Shown in pieces: positions 7,407-14,850 of a DNA stretch of 64,000 bases. The notes beneath the pieces were generated by a model that was given only the letters and a program-made list of their open reading frames with translations, did not search any database and was not told the DNA's origin. Source of the stretch: Silicimonas sp. (lineage in GTDB: Bacteria; Pseudomonadota; Alphaproteobacteria; Rhodobacterales; Rhodobacteraceae); assembly GCA_022820365.1 (NCBI GenBank), contig JAJEFO010000053.1:1-64000 (forward strand), written 5' to 3'. Within the stretch, counting starts at the first letter, position 1. Each line of letters begins with the position of its first letter. The translations under genes and the position numbers were made by a program.

Positions 7407-10034
7407 ATGCGAAATTCTTGGGGTTTCGAACTCGACACGTCCGTTGTCCGGTTGATGTACCGGGACGACTCGGCGTGGACGGAAGTCGCCAGGGAGAGGA
7501 TCGAAGGCGCAGATTTCGAAGGGCGCCTGAATGCAATGGTGGCGCTGATCGGAAACGACGGGGCGGCAGACCTGTTTTTTCCTCGCAGCCAGATAGTGTA
7601 CGCAGACGTCCAGATCGATCCCGACAGCGCCACGCGGCAGAAACTCGAGCGCGCTCTCGACGAACACATGCCGCACCAGATCGGCGAAATGGATCTCGAC
7701 TGGGAAGTGACAGGACAAGGCACCGTGCGGGTCGCGGCAATTGCGCTGGAGACCCTGATAGCGGCACTGGACCTTGCCTCGGCAGGCGGCATCCGCATCG
7801 GCAAGTTCTCTTCGCTCGCGGATCCGGCCGACTTTCCGCGCTCGCCCAACTTCTGCGGACGTGGCGCGAATGTCCCGCTTCATTCCCTGATCGAGAGTGC
7901 CTCGCCCAGCAAGGCCCGCAAGATGCCCTTTGCCGAATTTGGCAACGGCTTGAAAAAACTTCTGGGCGCGGCCGGCCATCGATTCCCGCAGTCTTGGCGA
8001 ACCGGTGCAGCGGTCGCCGTCGCGCTCGTCGGCGTCCTGGGAATTTCGGGCTTGTTGTGGTCAGCACTGGCACCCGAATCCAAGACCCGCGAACAGTCGC
8101 TGGAAGAATGGTCCGAAGGGGGCTTGGTCTCGGGCACGTCCCTGGCCGAACCGGCGTTCGCCGCGCGTGCGCCGGAGAGCATGGGCACGGCAGACGACCT
8201 CTTGCGGCTGCGACCGCCGGTCGTCCACGCCGACTCACGGCAGCTCTCGGACTTGTGGAGCCGGAGCGGACTTCAGGCACCCGGCGATGACGCCGGCATC
8301 GCCGTCGCGGCCCTGTCGACGGCCTTGGCACCGACGCAACCGCTTGTCCTGCCTTCGCCGCAGGGGGGACACGACGTGCCAACGGGCCTGGAAACGGCAA
8401 ACGATCACTTGCAGCTGCGGCCGCCGATCGTCCATGCGGACTCGCAGCGGCTGTCGGACCTGTGGCGGCAGAGCGAACTTCAGGCACCTGCCGACGACTC
8501 TGACACCACCGTCGCGGCGCTGCCGACGATCCTGGCCTTGGCACAACCGCATGTCCCGTTCCATCCGCAAGCCGAGAATGTTGCGCCGGAAAGCCTGGAC
8601 ACTGCGAACGAATTCTTGCGGCAACGCCCGTCGGTCGTCCTGGTTGACGCGCAACAACTGTCGGACTTGTGGAGCCGGAGCGAACTTCAAGTACCCGCCG
8701 ACAACGTTGGCATTGCCGTCGCGTCCCTGCCGACAACATCGACCTTGGCGCGACCGCATGCCCCGTCCCTGCCGCAAGCCGGGAACGACGCGCCGGAAAG
8801 CCTGGACACGGCGAACGAACTCTTGCGGCAACGCTCGCCGGTCGTCCTGGTCGACGCGCAACAACTGTCGGACTTGTGGAGCCGGAGCGGACTTCAGGCA
8901 CCTGACGATGGCGCCGGCACTGCCGTCACGTCCCTGCCAACCACATTGGCCTGGGCACAGCCGCTTGTCCCGTCTCTACCGCATGCCGGACACGGCGCGC
9001 CCGAGGGCCTGGACGCGGCAAACGACCTCTTGCGGCTGCGGCTGACGGCCGTCCAGGTCGATTCGAAGCGCCTGACGGATTTGTGGGGTCGGAGCGGGCT
9101 TCAGGCACCCGACGGCGACGTCGGCATCACGGTCGCGTCCCTGCCGACTTCACTGGGCCTGCCACAACCGCATGTCCCGCCCCAACCGCAGGCCGGGCAC
9201 AACGCACCTCTTGTCCTGGACGTTCCGCTCCCTGTGGAACCAAATCCGTTGGCGCCAGTGACCGCCAGCCTCCCCATCCCGCACGAAGGTTCGCCGCCGG
9301 GTACGAGATCGGCAATTGACCTTCCAGCATACGCTTCGCTGGAAGCACGTGACGTCCCGGAAGGCCCTGTCAGCGCGGGACCTGACCTGGCAGCAAGCGC
9401 CGCTCCCTCGCTCGCGCCACCGGAATTCCAGCCGCGCATGCGCCCCGAAGGGTTCGCTGAACATGTCGAACGCCTGAAGTATGGCGGACGCACTCTTGCG
9501 GAACTCGCTACCCTGCATCCCAAGCAGCGTCCGGCTTCGGCCCAGCAACTTGCCGTCAGCTCTGCCAGCTCCGCGGAAGCACCTGTCGTTGCGATAGACT
9601 CCAAGTCACCGGGGATGCGGCCTGACGATTTCGATGCAATCATTGCGGCGGTCGACACCCAGAGACGTGCCGCAGCCGCTGCGCGGGCATTGCGGGCGCT
9701 GCACGCCGCTAGGGAGGCCGAAGCCGCGCTAGTTGCAGATGCCGAGCCTGAATTGCGGCAAGGTGAAACGACGAGCCAACGCACGTCGTCGCGCTCGACC
9801 GTTGCGCGGCGCGCGACGATTCCGAACGCGATCAGGCTCGATCAAGTAAACCTCGTGGGCGTCTACGGCACCATCGGCGATCGCCGCGCTCTCGTGCGCC
9901 TGCCGTCGGGGAGATACGTGCGAGTGAGGGTCGGAGATCGCGTTGACGGCGGCAGGGTTGCACGGATCACCGAGAGCGAACTGTTCTACCTGAAGGGCGC
10001 GCAGACGGTCTCGCTGAGAGTCCCGAGAGGCTGA
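7407..10034 (+). CDS. Membrane-anchored repeat protein with PilP/SH3-like C-terminus
   Basis: An 875-residue protein of unknown function. Residues 1-195 are a globular cytoplasmic-type domain opening with WGFELDTSVVRLMYRD. A single membrane helix lies at about 199-221 (AAVAVALVGVLGISGLL). Residues 255-599 are five tandem units of exactly 69 residues, each with a core like VDAQQLSDLWSRSGLQAP followed by a Pro/Thr-rich linker. A low-complexity Pro/Ala-rich part follows. The last 70 residues (NLVGVYGTIGDRRALVRLP, YVRVRVGDRVDGGRV) are a small beta domain like those in PilP or GspC pilus/secretion proteins. Similar large proteins occur in Rhodobacterales, often as hypotheticals. A bitopic envelope protein linking cytoplasm and periplasm is inferred. 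Confidence 0.8.
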   Translation: MRNSWGFELDTSVVRLMYRDDSAWTEVARERIEGADFEGRLNAMVALIGNDGAADLFFPRSQIVYADVQIDPDSATRQKLERALDEHMPHQIGEMDLDWEVTGQGTVRVAAIALETLIAALDLASAGGIRIGKFSSLADPADFPRSPNFCGRGANVPLHSLIESASPSKARKMPFAEFGNGLKKLLGAAGHRFPQSWRTGAAVAVALVGVLGISGLLWSALAPESKTREQSLEEWSEGGLVSGTSLAEPAFAARAPESMGTADDLLRLRPPVVHADSRQLSDLWSRSGLQAPGDDAGIAVAALSTALAPTQPLVLPSPQGGHDVPTGLETANDHLQLRPPIVHADSQRLSDLWRQSELQAPADDSDTTVAALPTILALAQPHVPFHPQAENVAPESLDTANEFLRQRPSVVLVDAQQLSDLWSRSELQVPADNVGIAVASLPTTSTLARPHAPSLPQAGNDAPESLDTANELLRQRSPVVLVDAQQLSDLWSRSGLQAPDDGAGTAVTSLPTTLAWAQPLVPSLPHAGHGAPEGLDAANDLLRLRLTAVQVDSKRLTDLWGRSGLQAPDGDVGITVASLPTSLGLPQPHVPPQPQAGHNAPLVLDVPLPVEPNPLAPVTASLPIPHEGSPPGTRSAIDLPAYASLEARDVPEGPVSAGPDLAASAAPSLAPPEFQPRMRPEGFAEHVERLKYGGRTLAELATLHPKQRPASAQQLAVSSASSAEAPVVAIDSKSPGMRPDDFDAIIAAVDTQRRAAAAARALRALHAAREAEAALVADAEPELRQGETTSQRTSSRSTVARRATIPNAIRLDQVNLVGVYGTIGDRRALVRLPSGRYVRVRVGDRVDGGRVARITESELFYLKGAQTVSLRVPRG
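8169..9203 (+). repeat. Five in-frame tandem repeats of 207 bp
   Basis: Units begin at 8169, 8376, 8583, 8790 and 8997 and each is 207 bases, encoding 69 residues with no length drift. Unit 5 is followed by a partial match (APLVLDV) and then unrelated sequence. The best conserved part is the LSDLW(S/G)RSGLQAP segment; the linker half varies more. Units 3 and 4 are the most alike at base level, which suggests recent duplication or conversion. Confidence 0.92.
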
Positions 10035-10069
10035 CGAGACGGAACCGCGCGCTGCAGACCGGCCAACCG

Positions 10070-11173
10070 CTATTCGGCAGCCGTTTCGCCGTATTCCCCT
10101 CCTGCAAGTTCCTCGGCCTCGATCGATTCGAAGAGCGCCTTGAAATTGCCTTCCCCGAACCCCTCGTCACCCTTCCTCTGGATGAACTCGAAGAAGATCG
10201 GCCCGATCACGGTCTTCGAGAATATCTGCAGCAGAATCCTGGTCTCGCCACCGTCCTCGACCCCTTCCCCATCGATCAGGATGCCGTGCCTCTTCATCCT
10301 CTCGATCGGCTCGCCGTGGCCGGCGACACGTTCCCTTGACAGTTCGTAATAGGCATCCGGTGGCGGCTGCATGAAACGAACGCCGTTCTCGTGGATTGCA
10401 TCGGTCGCGTCATAGATGTCGCGCGCCCCGACGGCGATGTGCTGGATGCCTTCGCCGTTGTATCTCTTCAGGTAGTTGACGATCTGGCCCGTCTCGCCGC
10501 GATCCTCGTTGATCGGAATGCGAATCCTGCCGCATGGCGACGTGAGGGCGCGGCTGTAGAGACCCGTGTACTTGCCCTGAATGTCGAAGAATCGGATTTC
10601 CCTGAAATTGAACAGGTCGCCATAAAACCGGAACCACACGTCCATGTTGCCCTTGAAGACGTTGTGGGTCAGGTGATCGATGTACCAGAACCCCACGCCT
10701 TCGGGCTTGCTGGTCGCAATCCAGTTGAATTCCTCGTTGTAAGGCGAGGTCTCGTGATAGCGGTCGATGAAGTAGATGAGGCTGCTGCCAATTCCGACGA
10801 CGGCCGGCACGTCCATGGTCTTGCCCGGTCCTGCATACTCTTCGGCCCCGAGCGCAACGGCACGCGCAAGGGCCTGTTTCGCGTCCACTACACGCCAGGC
10901 CATGGAGGGCGCACCGGGCCCGTGCTTCCCGATGAATGCGTCCGCGTGGCTGTATGGCTCGGCGTTGATGACGTAGGTTATGTCGCCCTGCTGCCAAAGT
11001 TCCACGGCCTTGGTCTTGTGCGTCGCGACATGCGCATATCCCATCCTCGCGAACAGGGCCCGGAGTTCCCGCGGCTCGGGATGCGCGAACTCGACGAACT
11101 CGAATCCGTCAGTTCCGACCGGGTTCTCCGGCGTGATCCTGGACTTTGGCGCGTCATGCGGAAAAGGGCCCAC
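10070..11173 (-). CDS. hpd: 4-hydroxyphenylpyruvate dioxygenase
   Basis: A 367-residue non-haem iron dioxygenase that converts 4-hydroxyphenylpyruvate to homogentisate in tyrosine breakdown. Two vicinal-oxygen-chelate domains are visible. The iron ligands are the His in IDHLTHNV, the His in GIQHIAVGARD, and the Glu in FFEFIQRKG near the C-terminus. The start is a GTG at 11173, eight bases after AAGGAG at 11182-11187. An ATG at 11181 overlaps that ribosome site and is followed at once by TGA. The gene is divergent from an Lrp/AsnC regulator, its likely controller. The homogentisate dioxygenase partners are not in the window. Confidence 0.95.
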   Translation of the reverse strand: MGPFPHDAPKSRITPENPVGTDGFEFVEFAHPEPRELRALFARMGYAHVATHKTKAVELWQQGDITYVINAEPYSHADAFIGKHGPGAPSMAWRVVDAKQALARAVALGAEEYAGPGKTMDVPAVVGIGSSLIYFIDRYHETSPYNEEFNWIATSKPEGVGFWYIDHLTHNVFKGNMDVWFRFYGDLFNFREIRFFDIQGKYTGLYSRALTSPCGRIRIPINEDRGETGQIVNYLKRYNGEGIQHIAVGARDIYDATDAIHENGVRFMQPPPDAYYELSRERVAGHGEPIERMKRHGILIDGEGVEDGGETRILLQIFSKTVIGPIFFEFIQRKGDEGFGEGNFKALFESIEAEELAGGEYGETAAE

Positions 11174-11259
11174 TTTCACATCTCCTTCTGCGGCACAGCA
11201 CAACCATAGCGCAATTGCGGCGCGTGTTTTGCGCGTCTTTCGGGCATTCATCCCAGTTT

Positions 11260-11298
11260 GGTGCAAAGGTCTTGCGTATTTTATGCTGATGGTGCAAA
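11260..11298. promoter_or_regulatory. Paired GGTGCAAA sites between hpd and the Lrp gene
   Basis: GGTGCAAA occurs at 11260-11267 and again at 11291-11298, 31 bases apart or about three helical turns, in the 130-base divergent region. The second copy lies just ahead of the regulator start at 11307. Lrp-type proteins bind phased sites as multimers, so these are candidate operator elements. The pairing is seen; the role is inferred. Confidence 0.45.
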
Positions 11299-11306
11299 AT
11301 TCCCGC

Positions 11307-11768
11307 ATGTCAGGCATAGACAATACTGATCTTCGACTTCTGGCCGCACTTGAAGGCAACGCGCAACTGACGTCCGAGAAGCTCGGTGACATGCTGCACC
11401 TCTCGCAAAGCCAGGTCGGACGACGACGGCAGCGCCTTGAAGCCGAAGGCTATATCGAAGGCTACCGCGCCCGGATCTCTGCAATCCAGCTCGGACTGTC
11501 GGTGCAGGCCTTCGTGGCCGTCCAGATGGCGAGCCACGCACCGGCCCTGATCAGGACATTCGTTCGGACCATCGAATCCCGACGCGAAGTCACCAGCGCC
11601 TGGACCATGACGGGCGAGGCGGACTATCTCCTAAGGGTCTATTGTGCCGATTTGCCGGCGTTCAACCGGCTGATCCACGAGGTCCTGCTGCCCCACCCTG
11701 CGGTCGCTCGCGTGCAAAGCCAGATCGTCATGGAGCAGATCAAGGTGGACGGGCCGTTGCCGGTCTGA
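11307..11768 (+). CDS. Lrp/AsnC family transcriptional regulator
   Basis: A 153-residue regulator. The helix-turn-helix is near residues 5-45 (DNTDLRLLAALEGNAQL, then LSQSQVGRRRQRLEAEGYI). The C-terminal RAM ligand-binding domain follows (LSVQAFVAVQM, VTSAWTMTGEADYLLRVY, PHPAVARVQSQIVM). It is divergent from hpd with 133 bases between the starts, the usual place for a regulator that responds to tyrosine or phenylalanine metabolites. The ATG at 11307 is favoured because the family normally begins 'xxxIDxxDxxIL'. An upstream ATG at 11283 would add 8 residues. Confidence 0.9.
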   Translation: MSGIDNTDLRLLAALEGNAQLTSEKLGDMLHLSQSQVGRRRQRLEAEGYIEGYRARISAIQLGLSVQAFVAVQMASHAPALIRTFVRTIESRREVTSAWTMTGEADYLLRVYCADLPAFNRLIHEVLLPHPAVARVQSQIVMEQIKVDGPLPV

Positions 11769-11822
11769 CTCCTCCCGTCGAGCGCCCTGCATCTCTTGCC
11801 GGTACGCCGTGACCGAAGGCGC

Positions 11823-12857
11823 CTACTGGCGGCTCGAATCCCGACGCGGGCTTGACCTCCTTGGAGGAGCGGACGAATCCCGGAGAATCAGCCGCACCTC
11901 GACCGAATTGTGCATTGCCACTTCGTTTCCGCCGAGCCTGCCCAGAATGAACTCTGCAGCAGCGATGCCCATGTCTCTCGCGGGGACGTCGATCGTCGTC
12001 AGCGGCGGGTTGGAGTGCATCGCGAACTCGAGATTGTCAAAGCCGACGACGGAAATGTCGCCGGGAACTTCCAGTCCCCGCGCGCTGCACTCAATGAGCG
12101 CTCCCAGCGCCAGAACGTCGTTGCCGCAGACAATGGCGGTGGGCTGCGGTGCGTCACGTGACAGGAGAAGCGCGCAGGCCTTCTTGCCGTCGGAAATGGA
12201 ATACGGGGACTCGATGACCCTTGAAGCAGGCAGCGGCAATCCGTGGCGCGCAAGTTCCTCTCGAATCCCCTCAAGCCGCCTCGTCGTACGGTCGTTGTCC
12301 TCCGTTATCCCGGAAATGACGCAAATGTTCGAGTGGCCGAGATGAACCAGGTGCTGGGCAATGATCGCTGCCGAAGCGGAATTGTCAAAGCCGGCGGTTG
12401 GGTAGATGCTCTTGGGATCGTAGGTATAGGTGTTGACAAACGGCACGTTGAATTGGTGCAGCAATCCGTAGAGCTCCGGCCGATGATAGTCTCCGACAAG
12501 TATCAGCGCCTCGGCACCGCGCTCGAGGAGCAGTCTTGCCTCCCTGAGTTCAGCCTCCAGGTCATAGTCAAAGGTGGCGATCAGCGTCGAAATGCCCGCC
12601 ACCGAGAGCTGTGAACCCGCGGCACTGACCAGCCGGGCATAGAGCGCGTAGTCCAGGGTCGGGATCAGGACTCCGACCATGTGCGATCGCTGGGACCGCA
12701 ATGCGCGTGCCGCGTGATTCCGAACGTACCCGAGCTCAAGCATCGCCCTCTGGATCCGCGACCGCATTTCGGGCGCCACCTTGTCCGGGTTGTTGACCGC
12801 CCGCGAAACCGTCGCGGGCGCACACCCGGCAAGCCTGGCAACGTCCGTGATTCGCAC
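11823..12857 (-). CDS. LacI family transcriptional regulator
   Basis: A 344-residue LacI/GalR repressor. The N-terminal helix-turn-helix is RITDVARLAGCAPATVSRAV with the hinge helix in ALRSQRSHMVGVLIP. The periplasmic-binding-protein-like sensor domain follows, with CGNDVLALGALIEC and ISVVGFDNLEFA as typical signatures. The GTG at 12857 puts the HTH at the very N-terminus, as in the family; the frame stays open to a TTG at 12923, which would add 22 atypical residues. It is divergent from a TRAP operon, and a perfect 14-base LacI-type palindrome overlaps that operon's promoter. The ligand is probably the transported compound or a product of it. Confidence 0.9.
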   Translation of the reverse strand: MRITDVARLAGCAPATVSRAVNNPDKVAPEMRSRIQRAMLELGYVRNHAARALRSQRSHMVGVLIPTLDYALYARLVSAAGSQLSVAGISTLIATFDYDLEAELREARLLLERGAEALILVGDYHRPELYGLLHQFNVPFVNTYTYDPKSIYPTAGFDNSASAAIIAQHLVHLGHSNICVISGITEDNDRTTRRLEGIREELARHGLPLPASRVIESPYSISDGKKACALLLSRDAPQPTAIVCGNDVLALGALIECSARGLEVPGDISVVGFDNLEFAMHSNPPLTTIDVPARDMGIAAAEFILGRLGGNEVAMHNSVEVRLILRDSSAPPRRSSPRRDSSRQ

Positions 12858-12873
12858 GCGCGATGCTGTTTCT

Positions 12874-12887
12874 TGAAATCGATATTT
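12874..12887. promoter_or_regulatory. Second, imperfect LacI-type operator at the regulator's own start
   Basis: TGAAATCGATATTT shares its first ten bases with the perfect palindrome at 12993-13006 and lies just upstream of the preferred GTG start of the LacI gene. If the regulator starts at 12857, this site falls in its leader and could serve autoregulation or DNA looping. The right half is degenerate. Confidence 0.4.
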
Positions 12888-12969
12888 TGAATCAGTCGTC
12901 AAATTGGGACTCGCGGATCTCAACTAATCGTACTGTACCAGATGGTTGCGGACTTGGACAGAAAAAGTG

Positions 12970-13006
12970 TTGACTCGGCCACCCGTCTAGTGTGAAATCG
13001 ATTTCA
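12970..13006 (+). promoter_or_regulatory. TRAP operon promoter with overlapping LacI-type operator
   Basis: TTGACT at 12970-12975 is a good -35 element. After a 17-base spacer the -10 is TGAAAT at 12993-12998. The perfect 14-base palindrome TGAAATCGATTTCA occupies 12993-13006, so it begins exactly at the -10. This is the standard shape of LacI-family operators, with a central CG step, and its place predicts repression by blocking RNA polymerase. The dctQ start lies about ten bases further on. Confidence 0.7.
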
Positions 13007-13016
13007 TAAGAGTGTG

Positions 13017-13538
13017 ATGCCTCATGGGGAGGGGATGCCGCACTTGGGTACAGGCCAAAATTCGAGAATCCTGACCGCGCTCCTTGGTGTCGCGAAGCTC
13101 TCCCTAATCGCGATTTCCGTTTTGATGATCGTGGTCACCCTGGCCCAGGTGATCTTCAGATACGTCATCGCGGCTCCCCTCCCTTGGTCGGAGGAACTGG
13201 CGCGGTACTGTTTCGTGTGGATCGTCTTTTTGGGCGGCGCGATCGGCCTGTCGCGCGGAATTCACCTCGGCGTCGACCTGTTCGTGAACCTGCTTCCCGA
13301 GCGGTTCAGAGTTGGAGTCGAGATCCTCTCAAACGTGCTGATTTCGTGTTTCGCGGCCGCGGTCATCTTCGCGAGCTACCCGGTCATCCGCATGAACATG
13401 ATGCAACACTCTCCCGCATTGGGCGTGAAGATGTCCTGGATCTACATCGCGATTCCAATTTCGATGGGCCTGATCTTCCTGATCTGCCTGGAACGTACCT
13501 TTGCCATCCTGCGTGGCCGCAGCGAGCAGGAGGGCTAG
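13017..13538 (+). CDS. dctQ: TRAP transporter small permease DctQ
   Basis: A 173-residue membrane protein with four predicted helices, the small permease of a TRAP transporter. The first helix is AKLSLIAISVLMIVVTLAQV, followed by the family motif FRYV(I)...PLPWSEELARY with WSEE. It forms the membrane complex with DctM at 13547. Candidate starts are GTG 13014, ATG 13017 and ATG 13035; 13017 has AAGAG at a suitable distance, while 13035 has GGAGG placed too close. The start therefore remains uncertain by six residues. Confidence 0.9.
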   Translation: MPHGEGMPHLGTGQNSRILTALLGVAKLSLIAISVLMIVVTLAQVIFRYVIAAPLPWSEELARYCFVWIVFLGGAIGLSRGIHLGVDLFVNLLPERFRVGVEILSNVLISCFAAAVIFASYPVIRMNMMQHSPALGVKMSWIYIAIPISMGLIFLICLERTFAILRGRSEQEG

Positions 13539-13546
13539 GCGCTTCG

Positions 13547-14824
13547 ATGCTGGCGATCCTGTTCACCACCTTTTTTGTTCTGCTGGTGTTCAACATACCG
13601 ATCGCCTTTGCGCTTGGCATCGCGTCGGCCCTGACGCTCTGGATTGACAGCACGCTGCCGCTCAACAGCATCGTCACACGAGCCTTCGTGGGCGTCGATT
13701 CCTTCACTCTGCTGGCGATTCCGTTCTTCATCATCGCGGGCGAATTGATGAACGCCTGCGGAATCACCGAGCGTATCGTCGCCTTTTCGAAGTCTCTCGT
13801 CGGGCACATTCGCGGCGGCCTGGCTCATGTGACGATCATGTCCAACATGTTCTTTTCGGGCATTTCCGGATCGGCAACCGCGGATGCCTCGGCCCTGGGA
13901 TCGATGATGATCCCGGCGATGAAAAAGAACGGTTTCGATGGCGACTATGCCGTCGCTGTCAATGCCTCGGCCAGCGCCATGGGTCCCATTATCCCGCCGA
14001 GCATCATGATGGTGATCTATGGCTCCATCGCCAATGTCTCGATTGCCCAGCTGTTCCTTGGCGGCTTCGTGCCCGGGCTGCTGGTCGCGGCTGGGCTGAT
14101 GGCGATGGCCTATGTCATCGCGAAGAAACGCGGCTACCCGGCGCCGCCGCGATCCGAACTTCCGCCCGTATTGCCCGCCTTCCGCGATGCGCTTTGGGCG
14201 CTCGCAATGCCGGTGATCATCCTGGGCGGGATCTTCTCGGGCGTGTTCACGGCGACCGAGGCGGGCGTGGTCGCGGTGGCCTATGCGACAATCGTGGGCA
14301 CTTTCATCTATCGCACGCTCACGTTCAGGCTCTTCGGAAAGCTGCTGGTGGATGCGGCCGTGACCACCGCCGCCGCGATGTTCCTGATCGCGATGGCGAC
14401 CTCGTTTGCCTGGCTGCTGGCCTGGGAGGGGTTTGGCGCGGCGGTCCTGGACGTTCTCGGCGGCCTCACGACGAATCCGACACTCGCTGTTCTGCTGATC
14501 CTTGGGTTCATCCTGATCCTGGGACTGTTCATCGAGGGCATCCCGATCCTGATCATATTCACGCCTGTGGTGCTGCCCGTCATTCAAGGACTCGGCATTG
14601 ACCCGGTCTACTTCGGCGTTGTCCTGGTCATGGCAGTCGTCATCGGGTCGGTGACGCCGCCGGTGGGCATCCTGACCTACATCTGCTGCTCCATCGCGGG
14701 ACTGACCATTTCGCAGGCATTCCGTGCACTGGTGCCGTTCTGCGCGGTGCTGATCGCCGTCCTCATCGCCGTCGCCGTGTTCCCGGGCCTGATCATGACC
14801 ATCCCGAACCTCTTCAGTCACTAG
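13547..14824 (+). CDS. dctM: TRAP transporter large permease DctM
   Basis: A 425-residue polytopic membrane protein, the transport subunit of the TRAP system, which moves an organic anion using a sodium gradient. Typical segments are FNIPIAFALGIASALTLW near the start, SGSATADASALGSMMIPAM in the first scoop loop, PPSIMMVIYGSIA, and VTPPVGILTYICCSIAG near the C-terminus. The ATG lies 8 bases after the dctQ stop. It is in an operon with a hydrolase and the binding protein. Confidence 0.95.
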   Translation: MLAILFTTFFVLLVFNIPIAFALGIASALTLWIDSTLPLNSIVTRAFVGVDSFTLLAIPFFIIAGELMNACGITERIVAFSKSLVGHIRGGLAHVTIMSNMFFSGISGSATADASALGSMMIPAMKKNGFDGDYAVAVNASASAMGPIIPPSIMMVIYGSIANVSIAQLFLGGFVPGLLVAAGLMAMAYVIAKKRGYPAPPRSELPPVLPAFRDALWALAMPVIILGGIFSGVFTATEAGVVAVAYATIVGTFIYRTLTFRLFGKLLVDAAVTTAAAMFLIAMATSFAWLLAWEGFGAAVLDVLGGLTTNPTLAVLLILGFILILGLFIEGIPILIIFTPVVLPVIQGLGIDPVYFGVVLVMAVVIGSVTPPVGILTYICCSIAGLTISQAFRALVPFCAVLIAVLIAVAVFPGLIMTIPNLFSH

Positions 14825-14850
14825 CCTCAAGAATTGGAAGGATATTCTCC

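Noticed and set aside
7141-8901. Long open frame on the minus strand opposite the repeat protein gene
   Set aside because: It mirrors the plus-strand repeats, is extremely Arg/Pro-rich and has no ribosome site; it is a by-product of GC-rich codon use.
8169-9203. CRISPR array or intergenic satellite
   Set aside because: Repeat units are 207 bp, contiguous, in frame and without unique spacers; they are coding repeats.
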